The notes: generated from the sequence alone by a model not told the origin. Positions 52,926 to 62,316 are shown, counted from the first letter of the stretch. The stretch: 64,000 nucleotides of DNA from Bosea sp. (in: a-proteobacteria) (GCA_023910605.1 JAAVVV010000001.1:2718698-2782697); one strand, 5' to 3'. Translations and numbers: made by a program.

Positions 52926-55094
52926 ATGACAGCGACCGATTTCTCCACCTTCGTCCGCCGCAAGGATGGCCTTGCCGCCATGGATCTCGCAGTCGACGGC
53001 ATCCAGTGCGCGGGGTGCATGACGACGATCGAGAAGGGGCTCAGGAACGAACCGGGCCTTGTCTCGGCCCGCGTCAACCTCACCAGCAAGCGCGTCACCA
53101 TCGCCTGGGCCGACGGCGCGGAGAATCCTGCCGGCGTCATCGAGCGCCTCGATGACATGGGGTTCCGCGCCTATCCCTTCGCGGTCGAGAAGGTTCTCTC
53201 CGCAGAGGCGAAGGAAGAACGCCGCCTGCTGCGCTGCCTCGGCATCGCCGGATTTGCCGCGATGAACGTGATGATGTTCTCGGTGCCGGTCTGGTCGGGC
53301 CACGAAACCGGCATGACAGCCGAGATGCGGACGCTGTTTCACTGGATCTCGGCCCTGATCGCCCTGCCGACCGCCGCCTATGCTGGCCGCCCCTTCTTCG
53401 AGAGCGCCATGCGCGCCCTGCGGGCCGGCGCGGTCAACATGGATGTGCCGATCACGCTCGGCGTGGTGCTGGCGCTCGGCATGTCGGTCTTCGAGACGCT
53501 GAACCATGGCGAGCACGCCTATTTCGACGGCGTCGTGATGCTGCTTTTCTTCCTGCTGATCGGCCGTTACCTCGATCAGGCCATGCGGCGACGCACCCGC
53601 GACACGGCCGGCAACCTCGCTGCGCTGCGCTCGGAAACCGCAGTCAGATTCATGTCAGGTCAGGAGCTGTGCGAGGTGCCGATCGCGGCGGTGCAGGCTG
53701 GCGATCTCGTGCTCGTGCGGCCGGGCCAGCGGGTCTCGGTGGACGGCGTGGTCGAATCCGGCCGCTCCGACATCGACCAGAGCCTGGTCACGGGCGAAAC
53801 GCGCCCCGTCACGGTCGATTCAGGCTCGCCCGTCTATGCCGGCACCATGAACATGACCGGGGCCCTGCGCATCCGCGTCAGCAAGGCGGCCGAAGGCACG
53901 TTGCTCGACGAGGTCGAGAAGCTCCTCGCCCGCGCCACGGAAAGCCGCTCTGCCTATGTCAAGCTGGCTGACCGGGCAGCCAGGCTTTACGCGCCGGTGG
54001 TCCATGCCGTTTCGCTTGCCACCTTCCTTGGCTGGATGCTGATGGGGCTGTCCTGGCAGCCGGCTCTCGTCATTGCCATCACGGTGCTGATCATCACCTG
54101 TCCTTGCGCGCTCGGCCTTGCCATTCCCGCCGTGCAGGTCGTGGCCGCAGGGTCCCTCTTCCGGCGGGGCATACTGCTGGCCTCGGGCGATGCGCTTGAA
54201 CGGCTCGCGGCTGTCGACATGGTCGTCTTCGACAAGACCGGCACGCTGACAATGCCCAACGCCTCGCTCGCCAACGCCGACGAGGTCGACCCTGCGGACC
54301 TGGCCCTGGCCGGGCGGCTCGCCCTGTCAAGCACTCATCCGCTGGCGATGGTGCTGGCCCGCGCGGCCGGCGCCGACAAGCCGCTGGATGGCGTGCGCGA
54401 GAAGCCGGGTTTCGGCCTCGAGGCCGACCATGGCGGTGAGAAGCTGCGCCTTGGCAGCCCGCAGCATTGCAGCTGCGAGGCAGACGCTGCGGCTCTGGCC
54501 GAGCGCTTTCCCGACGCCTCGTTCATCGCATTCGCGAAGGGCAAGCGCAGCGTGATCTTCGCGGTGGCGCAGGCGCTGCGCCCCGATGCGGTCGCCGTGG
54601 CCGGGAAACTGCGGGGGCTTGGCGCACAGATCGCGATCCTGTCCGGTGACCGGGCGGAGCCCGTGGCCCGCGTGGCGCGTGCGCTCAGCGTCAGATCCAG
54701 CGTTGCGAGCCTGAAGCCCGCTGACAAGATCGCAGCCATCGAGGCGATGCGCGCTGAGGGCCGGAACGTTCTGATGGTCGGCGACGGCATCAATGACGCC
54801 CCCGCCCTGGCCGCCGCCAACGTCTCGATGTCGCCGGCGAGCGCGGCGCAGTTGACCCAGACGGCCGCCGATGCGGTGTTTCTCGGCGACAGGCTGGCGC
54901 CCGTGATCGAGGCCCTGGTGATCGCGCGGCGGGCCCGGCGCATCATGGTCGAGAACCTGTGGCTTGCAGTTGCCTACAATGCGATTGCGGTCCCCATCGC
55001 GGTCGCCGGCTATGCCACGCCCCTCGTCGCGGCGCTCGCCATGTCAGGTTCGTCGATCCTTGTCACGCTCAACGCCCTGCGCGCCCGCGCCTGA
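52926..55094 (+). CDS. ccoI: Copper-translocating P-type ATPase CcoI/FixI
   Basis: The 722-residue P1B-type ATPase has an N-terminal metal-binding domain (GIQCAGC, C28 and C31), a transmembrane CPC in IITCPCALGLAIP, phosphorylation site VFDKTGTLTM, STHPLAM and MVGDGINDAPALAAANVS. CcoI exports copper for insertion into the cbb3 CuB site. It lies 27 nt after ccoH. The stop falls in a short GCCTGA repeat. Confidence 0.95.
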   Translation: MTATDFSTFVRRKDGLAAMDLAVDGIQCAGCMTTIEKGLRNEPGLVSARVNLTSKRVTIAWADGAENPAGVIERLDDMGFRAYPFAVEKVLSAEAKEERRLLRCLGIAGFAAMNVMMFSVPVWSGHETGMTAEMRTLFHWISALIALPTAAYAGRPFFESAMRALRAGAVNMDVPITLGVVLALGMSVFETLNHGEHAYFDGVVMLLFFLLIGRYLDQAMRRRTRDTAGNLAALRSETAVRFMSGQELCEVPIAAVQAGDLVLVRPGQRVSVDGVVESGRSDIDQSLVTGETRPVTVDSGSPVYAGTMNMTGALRIRVSKAAEGTLLDEVEKLLARATESRSAYVKLADRAARLYAPVVHAVSLATFLGWMLMGLSWQPALVIAITVLIITCPCALGLAIPAVQVVAAGSLFRRGILLASGDALERLAAVDMVVFDKTGTLTMPNASLANADEVDPADLALAGRLALSSTHPLAMVLARAAGADKPLDGVREKPGFGLEADHGGEKLRLGSPQHCSCEADAAALAERFPDASFIAFAKGKRSVIFAVAQALRPDAVAVAGKLRGLGAQIAILSGDRAEPVARVARALSVRSSVASLKPADKIAAIEAMRAEGRNVLMVGDGINDAPALAAANVSMSPASAAQLTQTAADAVFLGDRLAPVIEALVIARRARRIMVENLWLAVAYNAIAVPIAVAGYATPLVAALAMSGSSILVTLNALRARA

Positions 55095-55110
55095 GCCTGA
55101 GCCTGAGCCT
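55089..55110. repeat. Short tandem GCCTGA repeat at the ccoI stop
   Basis: GCCTGA is repeated three times, then GCCT, at 55089-55110. The first unit supplies the ccoI stop codon (TGA 55092-55094). Slippage here would move or extend only the last residues, so effect is probably small. Confidence 0.7.
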
Positions 55111-55133
55111 TCCCCCCAACGCGGAGACAGACC

Positions 55134-55274
55134 ATGGATGTGCTGATCGTGCTGATGCCCCTGGCGATCGCAATGGGCCTTCTCGGGCTCCTCGCCTTTC
55201 TGTGGTCCTTGCGCAACCGGCAGTTCGACGATCTGGAAGGCGCCGCCTGGCGAGGCATCGCCGACGATGAATGA
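55134..55274 (+). CDS. ccoS: cbb3-type oxidase assembly protein CcoS
   Basis: The 46-residue protein has one N-terminal membrane helix (VLIVLMPLAIAMGLLGLLAFLWSL) followed by the CcoS signature RNRQFDDLEGAAWR and an acidic end. CcoS is needed for cofactor insertion in cbb3 oxidase. ATG 55134 follows GGAGAC. It completes the ccoNOQP-GHIS set. About 260 gene-free bases follow; a weak GAACCT/AGGTTC hairpin just after the stop has no T-run. Confidence 0.93.
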   Translation: MDVLIVLMPLAIAMGLLGLLAFLWSLRNRQFDDLEGAAWRGIADDE

Positions 55275-55537
55275 ACCTTCGGGATGAGAGGTTCCGCAAT
55301 CTCCCACAAACAGTTTCCTTAAGCGCAGACTAACCCTGTTTCTGACGAGAGCCCCAGATAAAGCCTTCTTAATTCAGAGCGATGACCCTTTATTCAGTTT
55401 GACGGGACCGTGATGGCATCCGTCGATCAAGCCCTGATTCACTCGCCCCCTGCAAGGATGGGCAGCTGGAGTTGGCGCTCCCGCAGGACTTGAGCGGACT
55501 GGCCATGCAGGCCACGGAAATCAGGCACGTTCGCCGC

Positions 55538-56506
55538 TCAGGCGCCGGTTCGAGCTGATGAGAGCGCCGGTGACACATATGCAGGGTCATGCTCGAAAGG
55601 CAGCGGCCTGCCCTGCCTGATCGCGTCCAGCACCGCAGCGAAATCGGTGCGGCACCTGAAGCCCAGCGCCGCTTCGGCGTCACCTGGATCATAGACCCGC
55701 CCGATGCTTCGGGGCAGAGCCCATCCGCGCCGCGCGTAAAGCTGAGCCACATCAGGGTAGATCTCGCGCAGCACCGCCGGCGCATCACGCTTCAGCGCGA
55801 CAGCCTGCTCCGGCGCGAAGGGTGGCGGCGCCGATATGATGAAGATGCCGAAGCCGATGGCCGTCGCCCGCTCCAGCGCCGCGACATGGGCCTCGGCAGC
55901 ATCCGCCACGGTCAGCCGCCGGTTCAGGAATTCGTTGGCCTTCAGGTTCTCGCCGGAGAGCGCGCGATGCGTGTCGTCATCCTCGGGAAAGAAGCGGGCA
56001 GTCCTGAGCACGATGATGTTGAGGCCTCGCTCGGCGTGGTGCACCCGGCAGAGCCCTTCGGCCGCAAGCTTGGTCACGCCATAGATGTTGCGCGGCGCAA
56101 GCGGCCCGGAACGCTCATCGAGCCACGCTGCCCGGTCAGACACCTCGTCCCGGATCGCGCGGGAGATCATCACAGAGGTCGTGGAGGTGAAGATGAAACG
56201 CTCATGACCAGCATCGGCCGCCGCCTCCAGCAGGTTGAGCGTGCCTGTCACGTTGACGTCGATGAAGGCCTGCGTGCTGTGGCGGGCGATGTCGGGCTTG
56301 TGCAACGCGCCAGCGTGGATCACCGCCTCGATGTCATTGGTGGCGATGACGCGCCGCACGAAGCCCCCGTCCGCCACGCTGCCGACAGCACTGGTGTCCC
56401 GCCCCGGCGCGATGTCGAGGCCGACCACATCATGGCCACATTCCCGAAGGCGGATGGCGAGATGTCGCCCCAGCCAGCCGGATGACCCCGTGAGAAGGAT
56501 GCGCAT
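55538..56506 (-). CDS. NAD-dependent epimerase/dehydratase family protein
   Basis: The 322-residue extended short-chain dehydrogenase has the nucleotide motif LLTGSSGWLGRHLA at the N-terminus, FTSTTSVM and the catalytic YGVTK (Tyr-x3-Lys) at about 140. It resembles nucleotide-sugar epimerases and uronate dehydrogenases, but the substrate is not evident. ATG 56506 is supported by TGGAGG eight bases upstream. It stands alone between the cbb3 operon and bfr. Confidence 0.82.
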   Translation of the reverse strand: MRILLTGSSGWLGRHLAIRLRECGHDVVGLDIAPGRDTSAVGSVADGGFVRRVIATNDIEAVIHAGALHKPDIARHSTQAFIDVNVTGTLNLLEAAADAGHERFIFTSTTSVMISRAIRDEVSDRAAWLDERSGPLAPRNIYGVTKLAAEGLCRVHHAERGLNIIVLRTARFFPEDDDTHRALSGENLKANEFLNRRLTVADAAEAHVAALERATAIGFGIFIISAPPPFAPEQAVALKRDAPAVLREIYPDVAQLYARRGWALPRSIGRVYDPGDAEAALGFRCRTDFAAVLDAIRQGRPLPFEHDPAYVSPALSSARTGA

Positions 56507-56653
56507 GATGGGGGCCTCCAGGCTGCGCCGGTCACACGCCGCTTGCGCAGGAACCAGTCTGGCAGCGGCGCGGCAACTCCGCTGTGACAGAACCGCAAGC
56601 CCGGCGCAACGGCGCAATGCCGCAGCGGCGAACACTTGACCGGGAGCGCATAG

Positions 56654-56670
56654 TCTGGAATTATTCTAAA
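56654..56670. promoter_or_regulatory. Possible iron-responsive (Irr/ICE-like) site upstream of bfr
   Basis: TCTGGAATTATTCTAAA contains a good TTCTAAA half-site and a weaker inverted TCTGGAA half. Irr controls bfr through ICE motifs with TTCTAA arms in Rhizobiales. The second half-site is poor, so this is tentative. Confidence 0.35.
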
Positions 56671-56710
56671 CAACGCAGGCCCGGTCCGGGCACATCACGA
56701 AGGAGCCGCC

Positions 56711-57220
56711 ATGAAGGGCGACAGCAAGGTCATCGAGTATCTCAACCGCGGCTTGCGCAGCGAACTCACCGCCATTAGCCAGTACTGGCTGCATTACCGG
56801 CTGCTGGACAATTGGGGCCTCGGCACGCTCGCCAGGAAATGGCGCGAGGAATCCGTCGAGGAAATGCAGCATGCCGACCGCTTCGTGGATCGCATCCTCT
56901 TTCTGGAGGGGCACCCCAACATGCAGGTGCTGGACCCGCTGCGAATTGGCCAGAACGTCACCGAAGTGCTGGAGGCGGATCTCAGGGCCGAGGTCGAGGC
57001 GCGCGCGCTTTATCAGGAGGCCGCAGCCTATTGCCAGTCGATCAATGACCACCCGTCAAAGAAGCTGTTCGAGGAACTGATGGCGGACGAGGAAGGGCAT
57101 ATCGATTTTCTCGAGACGCAGCTCGAACTGGTGAAAAGGCTTGGCGAGCCGCTTTACATGCAGGCGCATCTGGGCGGCCTTGGCGAAGGCGGCACGCCCG
57201 GCCTGCGCGCAGAAGGCTGA
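56711..57220 (+). CDS. bfr: Bacterioferritin
   Basis: The 169-residue four-helix ferritin stores iron in a 24-mer with bound heme. [26 protein letters not shown], the heme-ligand Met52 in [22 protein letters not shown] and [12 protein letters not shown] give the ferroxidase ligands E18, E51, H54 and later E/H residues. It is about ten residues longer than E. coli Bfr through a glycine-rich tail. ATG 56711 follows an AAGGAG site. Confidence 0.96.
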   Translation: MKGDSKVIEYLNRGLRSELTAISQYWLHYRLLDNWGLGTLARKWREESVEEMQHADRFVDRILFLEGHPNMQVLDPLRIGQNVTEVLEADLRAEVEARALYQEAAAYCQSINDHPSKKLFEELMADEEGHIDFLETQLELVKRLGEPLYMQAHLGGLGEGGTPGLRAEG

Positions 57221-57267
57221 CGCCTCGAACCAGGAGGCACAGGCCGGGCTTGTCGATCACGGATCCG

Positions 57268-57283
57268 TGTGTTGAATCACACA
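57268..57283. promoter_or_regulatory. CRP-type operator upstream of the MBL hydrolase gene
   Basis: TGTGT-TGAATC-ACACA is a perfect palindrome in its five-base arms with the CRP geometry TGTGN-N6-NCACA. It shares 12 of 16 bases with the site at 62318-62333. It lies 122 bp before GTG 57405. Confidence 0.7.
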
Positions 57284-57404
57284 GACCCGTTGCGCGCCGG
57301 CTGTCATGATCGGCGCGAGGATCGGACAGGCTCCTGAAGCGCCGCCATGCGAAGGCGGGCGCCGGAGGGGCCGGTTCGCAGCGCAGGACGAGTGGACCCG
57401 ACCC

Positions 57405-58298
57405 GTGACCCATCACGCAGCGTTCCCCGGCGAAGGACAGCTCAGCGCGCCGGAACTTGTGTTCTGGGGCGTGCGCGGCTCCGTCGCCGTGCCGGGGCCA
57501 GACACGGTGGTCTATGGCGGCAACACCGCCTGCATCGAAGTCATCAACGCGAACAGCCGGCTCATCGTCGATGCCGGCACGGGAATCGTTGCGCTGGGCA
57601 AGCAGGGCGGCTGGGCCGGCGACGAGCCGATCCATATCCTGCTGACCCACCTGCACCACGACCACGTGCAGGGCCTGCCCTTCTTCGCGCCGGCTTATCG
57701 GAAGGATCGCGAGATCCATCTCTGGTGCGGCAACCTCGACGGCGACGATCCGGCCGGAATGCTCGAACGCATGTTCGCGCCCCCGCTCTTCCCCTTGCGC
57801 CTGACCGATGCACCGGCGCGCATCCTCTTCCACGGATTCCGCGCCGGCGAAACTCTGGAGATCGGCTCCGAGCGCATCCGAACTGCGCTGCTCGATCACC
57901 CCTCCGGCGCCACCGGCTATCGCTTCGACGGCCCTGGCGGCTCCGCAGCGATCATTACCGACATCGAGCACCACGCAGGCGGCCCCGCGCCGGATGTTGT
58001 GGGGCTGTGCGAGGGTGTGGACACGCTCGTCTACGACATGATGCTGGAGGCCTGCGATTATGGCGCGTGCAAGGGCTGGGGCCATTCGACCGCAGAGGCC
58101 GCCATCGCTCTGGCGGACGCCGCCGGCGCTCGGCGCCTTGTGGGCTTCCATCATTCGCCCGGCCATTGCGACACGGCCATGACCCGCCGGGAGCGTCACC
58201 TTCAGGAGGCCCGCGCCGGGTCGCTGATGGCGCGAGAGGGGCTGAGGCTGGTCTGCGCCCCCTCCGCCGTGGACGGCGCTGCGGTCGTCACCCGGTAA
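57405..58298 (+). CDS. MBL-fold metallo-hydrolase
   Basis: The 297-residue protein begins with the family pattern ELVFWGVRGSVAVPGPDTVVYGGNTACIEV and carries THLHHDHVQG (H82, H84, D86, H87), the dinuclear metal motif, plus later DIEHH and FHHSPGH. Such cyclic-nucleotide-phosphodiesterase-like and RNase Z-like MBL proteins often accompany signalling modules. GTG 57405 is preferred: an ATG at 57306 would add a low-complexity leader and probably lies upstream of the transcription start implied by the CRP-type site at 57268-57283. Its last 97 bases overlap the convergent cyclase gene. Confidence 0.82.
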   Translation: MTHHAAFPGEGQLSAPELVFWGVRGSVAVPGPDTVVYGGNTACIEVINANSRLIVDAGTGIVALGKQGGWAGDEPIHILLTHLHHDHVQGLPFFAPAYRKDREIHLWCGNLDGDDPAGMLERMFAPPLFPLRLTDAPARILFHGFRAGETLEIGSERIRTALLDHPSGATGYRFDGPGGSAAIITDIEHHAGGPAPDVVGLCEGVDTLVYDMMLEACDYGACKGWGHSTAEAAIALADAAGARRLVGFHHSPGHCDTAMTRRERHLQEARAGSLMAREGLRLVCAPSAVDGAAVVTR

Positions 58299-60088
58299 AG
58301 GATTTCCCCGCCCGGCGCCTCCTGGAGGCGCGCCAGCCCTTCGAGCGGCAGCGACAGGCGCCGCCGCGTCGTCTCTGTGAGCCCCAGCACCACGCTGTCC
58401 GTTCCCATCATCGACTTCAGCGCAGCCTGCGTCCGCTGGGCGAGGTTCACGGTCCGGCCGACCACCGTGTAATCCATGCGGCCTTTGAAGCCGAGGTCGC
58501 CCGCCAGCACACGGCCTGAATGGAGGCCGATGCGCATGCGGCAGTTGCGCGGGTCGGCAGCCAGCATGCGGTCCATCTCCGGCGCCATGGCCTCGCGGAT
58601 CGACAGCGCCGCGCCCCAGGCCCTCTCCGCATGGTCAGGGTCCTCGGTCAGCGCGCCCCAGACAGCCAGCAGCCCGTCGCCAGTATACTTGTCGATCGTG
58701 CCGCCGCCCTGCTCGATGATCGGGCCAACTTGTGCGAAGATCCCGTTGAGATAGCTCGCGACCGCTTCGGCGCTGCGGCCATTGGCGAAGGCGGTGTAGC
58801 CGGCCAGGTCAAGAAAGAGGATGGTCACATCCCGGTCCTGCGCCAGTGTGCGGTCATGGCCCAGTGTCATCAATTGCTGGATCAGCACGCGCGGCACATA
58901 GGTTTGAAAGCGCTTGAGCGCGAGCGCGGCGCGGCTCAACGCATGGGCGGTGTCGCGAACCTCCGCCACGCGGCTCGCTTCCAGCTCCGGCCTGCGGACT
59001 GCATCGAACTCCAGACCCTCCAGCGCGCGCGCAGCCCTGGCGATGCCTTCCGCCGGCCTTGCGGCAAGGCGGCCCATGAACCAGGCCAGCGCCATGACAA
59101 CGAGCAGGACCAGCCCCGAGCCATAGAACAGCGCCTCCACCACCAAGCGCTCGCGGAAGGTGGCGAGGGAGTTCTGGTGAAAGCCCACGATCCACGGATA
59201 GGGCCCATAGCCGGCGATCTCGCGGTAATGATATTGATAGGCCGAATAGCCGGCACCCACCCAACTCCAGTGGGTCTGGGCGCGGGCATGGGGATCGCGC
59301 AGGGTTGGCCGGCGCGGATCGGTCCAGATGGCTGCAAGCGCCGGATCGCTCACGGCCGCGATGCCCGGCAGACCCTTGCCCTGGATCATCGCGTTGCGGA
59401 TGTTCGGATGCACGATCACCGTGTCGCGATCCACGAGCACGAAGGGTGTGATCCCCGAATTCATGTTCATCACGAAGTCGGAGATCGAGTCGGACGTCAG
59501 CGCCGTCATCAGGACGCCGAGCAGGCGCCCCTCGCGCAGCACGGGCTGACGATGCAGGATGACCGGCGTCTGTGTGATCTCGCTGACGAAAGGCCGATGC
59601 CAGACCGGACCCTCCCCTGTCACAGCAGAGGTCCAGATCTCCTCGGCGCCAGGAGCGGTCTTTCGCGGCTCGATCGTCTCCTCGGCTCGATCGCGGCTCC
59701 ATCGGCGAAACGGGCCTTCAGCCTCGAGAAAGGCGATGCCGACGATATGGCTCTGGCCCGTCACCACGCCGATCATGAAGCGGCGGAATTCCTCGCGGCT
59801 TTGCGGATCGATGCGGCCCGAACCGATGTAGCGGGCGACCGTCGCCATCTGGAGAGAGACAGGATCGAGCGTCGCGCGAAGCTGCTCCTCAAGCCCGTCC
59901 ACCACCGCATCGCTGGATGCGCGCAGGAGCCGCGTCGTGTTGTCCCGCGCGCCGAGAAACCCGGCCGCCATCACGGGAAGCAGAGCGAGTAGCATGAGCA
60001 GGCCGAGCCCGGCCGGCAGGAGCTTCTGAAGGGAGTAGGCTCCTTCACCTCTGGTTTTGCGGATGGCGCGCAAGCGACGGTCGGGCAA
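58202..60088 (-). CDS. Membrane-bound class III adenylate/guanylate cyclase with periplasmic sensor domain
   Basis: The 628-residue protein has a membrane helix near the N-terminus (LLPAGLGLLMLLALLPVMAAGFLGA), a large periplasmic dCache-like domain (about 50-310), a second helix (about 318-340), a HAMP-like linker and a class III cyclase domain (about 410-590). VTILFLDLAGYTAFANGRSAE holds one metal aspartate; KYTGDGLLAVWGA holds the second; VVGRTVNLAQR is the transition-state region. Start codons are uncertain: TTG 60088 has AAGG upstream; TTG 60154 is possible. cAMP versus cGMP cannot be told by eye. A Crp-like gene lies 1.5 kb away. Confidence 0.88.
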   Translation of the reverse strand: MPDRRLRAIRKTRGEGAYSLQKLLPAGLGLLMLLALLPVMAAGFLGARDNTTRLLRASSDAVVDGLEEQLRATLDPVSLQMATVARYIGSGRIDPQSREEFRRFMIGVVTGQSHIVGIAFLEAEGPFRRWSRDRAEETIEPRKTAPGAEEIWTSAVTGEGPVWHRPFVSEITQTPVILHRQPVLREGRLLGVLMTALTSDSISDFVMNMNSGITPFVLVDRDTVIVHPNIRNAMIQGKGLPGIAAVSDPALAAIWTDPRRPTLRDPHARAQTHWSWVGAGYSAYQYHYREIAGYGPYPWIVGFHQNSLATFRERLVVEALFYGSGLVLLVVMALAWFMGRLAARPAEGIARAARALEGLEFDAVRRPELEASRVAEVRDTAHALSRAALALKRFQTYVPRVLIQQLMTLGHDRTLAQDRDVTILFLDLAGYTAFANGRSAEAVASYLNGIFAQVGPIIEQGGGTIDKYTGDGLLAVWGALTEDPDHAERAWGAALSIREAMAPEMDRMLAADPRNCRMRIGLHSGRVLAGDLGFKGRMDYTVVGRTVNLAQRTQAALKSMMGTDSVVLGLTETTRRRLSLPLEGLARLQEAPGGEILYRVTTAAPSTAEGAQTSLSPSRAISDPARAS

Positions 60089-60262
60089 TGGATCGGCCTT
60101 GCAGGGAACTGGGGGCTTGGCCCGCGCACGCCGGGCACCGGGCGCCGGGCCCAAAGGTTATCGCGTCTGCGAGGCAGTGCGGCAACCCCCGGGCCCTGCT
60201 CGCGGCAGCGCTTGCGCCACAGGCACGATCACATCGCTGTCATTATGGTTCGCCGTGACGCC

Positions 60263-60586
60263 TCAATGGCTGGGTGAACCCAAATCCATGCTGCCGGCAT
60301 GACGCGGCGGCGTGACCACGAAGTCCTCGATCGGAACGATGCGGAACGGCATGTCCTCAGCATAGCGCCCCTCGATCAGCAGCCGGGCCGGAGCATCTGG
60401 CAGGATGTCGAAGGCGGACGCCCCGTTCTCGTTCGAACCCGCCGGCACGCTGGCGAGCCCGGCCGCAAGCACCGCCGCAGCAGCCACGACGCCAAGCCGG
60501 ACAGCGATCTGCAATGGCGTTGCCCGCCCAGCACGGTGAACGGGACAGCAAGACAGCGGTGAGGTCCGGGACGATGCACTGTTCAT
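60263..60586 (-). CDS. Hypothetical exported or membrane-anchored small protein
   Basis: The 107-residue product has a basic N-terminus and one hydrophobic segment (about 28-48, IAVRLGVVAAAAVLAAGLASV) that could be a signal peptide or anchor. The remainder (FDILPDAPARLLIEGRYAEDMPFRIVPIEDFVVTPPR) is not recognised. It is divergent from the protease gene, with a CRP-type palindrome 36 bp upstream of its start, so it may share control. Coding status is moderately supported. Confidence 0.5.
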   Translation of the reverse strand: MNSASSRTSPLSCCPVHRAGRATPLQIAVRLGVVAAAAVLAAGLASVPAGSNENGASAFDILPDAPARLLIEGRYAEDMPFRIVPIEDFVVTPPRHAGSMDLGSPSH

Positions 60587-60621
60587 GCATCCACACCTGC
60601 CCGATCGCGGGCGCCGGGCGC

Positions 60622-60637
60622 TGTGCGAGGGCGCACA
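60622..60637. promoter_or_regulatory. CRP-type operator between the small exported protein and protease genes
   Basis: TGTGC-GAGGGC-GCACA has perfect arms (extended TGTGCG/CGCACA). It lies 80 bp before ATG 60718 and 36 bp before the divergent start at 60586, and shares its arms with the site at 62317-62334. Confidence 0.72.
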
Positions 60638-60717
60638 ATGCGTCGCCTATACCAGCCCGCCGCCGCGCTGGCTTGTTCTGGACAGAGGCCCATGCCGCAG
60701 GCACAGTCAATGCCATC

Positions 60718-61500
60718 ATGACGAACCCGTTGCCGTTCACGATCAGGCCTGCCCGCCCTTGCTCTCCGAGCCGGGCGGGAGCGGCCTGCATGGCCCTGCT
60801 GGCGGCTGCCGCATCCCTTGGAGCGTCGCCCGCCCGGGCCGTGCTGATGGAGCCGGACCGGCGCGTGGAAAGCTCCGGGCTTCATAGCGCCACAGGCCAT
60901 GTCTCCTGCGGGTCGGGCTCCGGCACGGCGCAGCTTGTCGGCTCGGGCGGCACCATCGTGACTGCGGCGCATGTCCTGTTCGGGCGCAATGGCCTGAGGG
61001 CGGATTCGCGCAATTGCCGCTTCGAAATCATCGTGGACGGCGCGCGCCTGACCGCCCCCATCGATGTCACGCGCGTACGGGCCGGCACATCGGACCCCTA
61101 CAAGGCGCACGCCTCGCATGATTGGGCGGTGGCGCGGCTGGCGGCGCCGTTGCGGGGCGTCGCGCCGTATAACCTGGGCGCCATGCCAAGCCCCGGCCAG
61201 AGCGTGACGCTGGTGAGCGGGCGCACGCTCGGCCAGACGGGCTCCGTCATGCGCGAGAGCTGCCAGGTGCGGGCCCTGCGCCGGGCGGAAGGCGGCAACG
61301 AGGTGATGATCGACTGCAGCGCCCAGGCCGGGGATTCAGGCGCCGCCCTGTTCGACCGGGCCGGCCGCGTGACGGCTGTCTATGTCGGGTTTCGCAGCAC
61401 CGCGCCGCAGCTGCGTCAGTCGTTCTCGACCGAACACTACAACTTCGCCGTGGCGGTCTCCGCATCCATGCGGGCGGCGCTGGCGGAACTGTCGCAGTGA
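60718..61500 (+). CDS. Secreted trypsin-like serine protease
   Basis: The 260-residue chymotrypsin-fold protease has a signal peptide (about 1-41, hydrophobic AACMALLAAAASLGASPARA). The catalytic triad is visible: H85 in TIVTAAHVLFG, D135 in HASHDWAVARL, and S207 in AQAGDSGAALFD. Cysteines at 64, 100, 182 and 200 could form disulfides, consistent with export. ATG 60718 gives a clean signal peptide; upstream in-frame sequence is unconserved. A CRP-type site lies in its promoter region. Confidence 0.87.
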   Translation: MTNPLPFTIRPARPCSPSRAGAACMALLAAAASLGASPARAVLMEPDRRVESSGLHSATGHVSCGSGSGTAQLVGSGGTIVTAAHVLFGRNGLRADSRNCRFEIIVDGARLTAPIDVTRVRAGTSDPYKAHASHDWAVARLAAPLRGVAPYNLGAMPSPGQSVTLVSGRTLGQTGSVMRESCQVRALRRAEGGNEVMIDCSAQAGDSGAALFDRAGRVTAVYVGFRSTAPQLRQSFSTEHYNFAVAVSASMRAALAELSQ

Positions 61501-61595
61501 TCCATCGGCTTGACCGGCGCGAGGAACGGGATGTCGCCAGCGCCCGCGGCGTGAGAACACGATAATCCCACCCGCCTGGACCAAAGGACCGCACC

Positions 61596-62291
61596 ATGAC
61601 CGCGAGCGCGCCGGACCTCGATGACATCCAGCTGTTCAAGGATGCGGAGCCGGACATCCTGCGTCGCTATGCCGGCCGCGAGCGCTGGGCCAGCTATGAG
61701 CCCGGCTCGCTCGTCGTCGATTTCGACGATGTCTCGACCGATGTCTTCTTCATCGTCACGGGCGCGGTCCGTGCCGTGGTGCGCACTGCGGGCGGGCGGG
61801 AGGTGATTTTGGGCGATCTCGGCGCCGGCCAGGTCTTCGGCGAGATGTCGGCGATCGATGAGGCGCCGCGTTCCGCCAGCATATCGGTCCTCAACCGCGC
61901 CAGCGTTGCCCGTATGGCCGGGCCCGCCTTCATGGAACTGGCCACCCATTCGCCCATCATCGCCCGGCGGCTGATGCACATACTGGCCGAACGCGTGCGC
62001 CTCGGCAATGGCCGGCTGGTGGAGCACTCGTCGCTCACCATCCGCTATCGCCTTTTCGCAGAACTGCTGCGCGAGGCGAAGCCCCGCAAGGGCGGCGGTG
62101 ACGAACTCATCATCAGCCCGCCGCCGACGCAGCAGATTCTCGCCGGGCGCATCGGCGGCCGGCGGGAAGCGGTGTCGCGGGAAATCGCCGACCTGCTGCG
62201 ACGCGAAATCCTGGAGCGGACGCCGGCGGCGCTGGTGATCCGCAAGCCGCAATGGCTGCGCGACGCGATCGAGCGGGAACTGCAGGATTGA
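61596..62291 (+). CDS. Crp/Fnr family regulator with cyclic-nucleotide-binding cassette
   Basis: The 231-residue regulator has an N-terminal cNMP-binding domain (about 10-125) with the phosphate-binding cassette G82-E83-M-S-A-I-D-E-A-P-R92-S93-A, whose Gly-Glu and Arg-Ser bind cyclic nucleotide phosphate in true CRP proteins. A C-terminal winged helix (about 170-205, QQILAGRIGGRREAVSREIADLLRREIL) follows. Unlike the FixK-like protein at 43424, this one should bind cAMP or cGMP. Three CRP-geometry palindromes within 5 kb are its probable targets. ATG 61596 follows a run with AAAGGA. Confidence 0.88.
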   Translation: MTASAPDLDDIQLFKDAEPDILRRYAGRERWASYEPGSLVVDFDDVSTDVFFIVTGAVRAVVRTAGGREVILGDLGAGQVFGEMSAIDEAPRSASISVLNRASVARMAGPAFMELATHSPIIARRLMHILAERVRLGNGRLVEHSSLTIRYRLFAELLREAKPRKGGGDELIISPPPTQQILAGRIGGRREAVSREIADLLRREILERTPAALVIRKPQWLRDAIERELQD

Positions 62292-62316
62292 GCCTTTAGC
62301 CGCCGCCTGTGGGCTC

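Noticed and set aside
60211-60240. Possible fourth CRP-type site upstream of the cyclase gene
   Set aside because: Only one TGTGA half-site is present (reverse strand); the second arm does not match.
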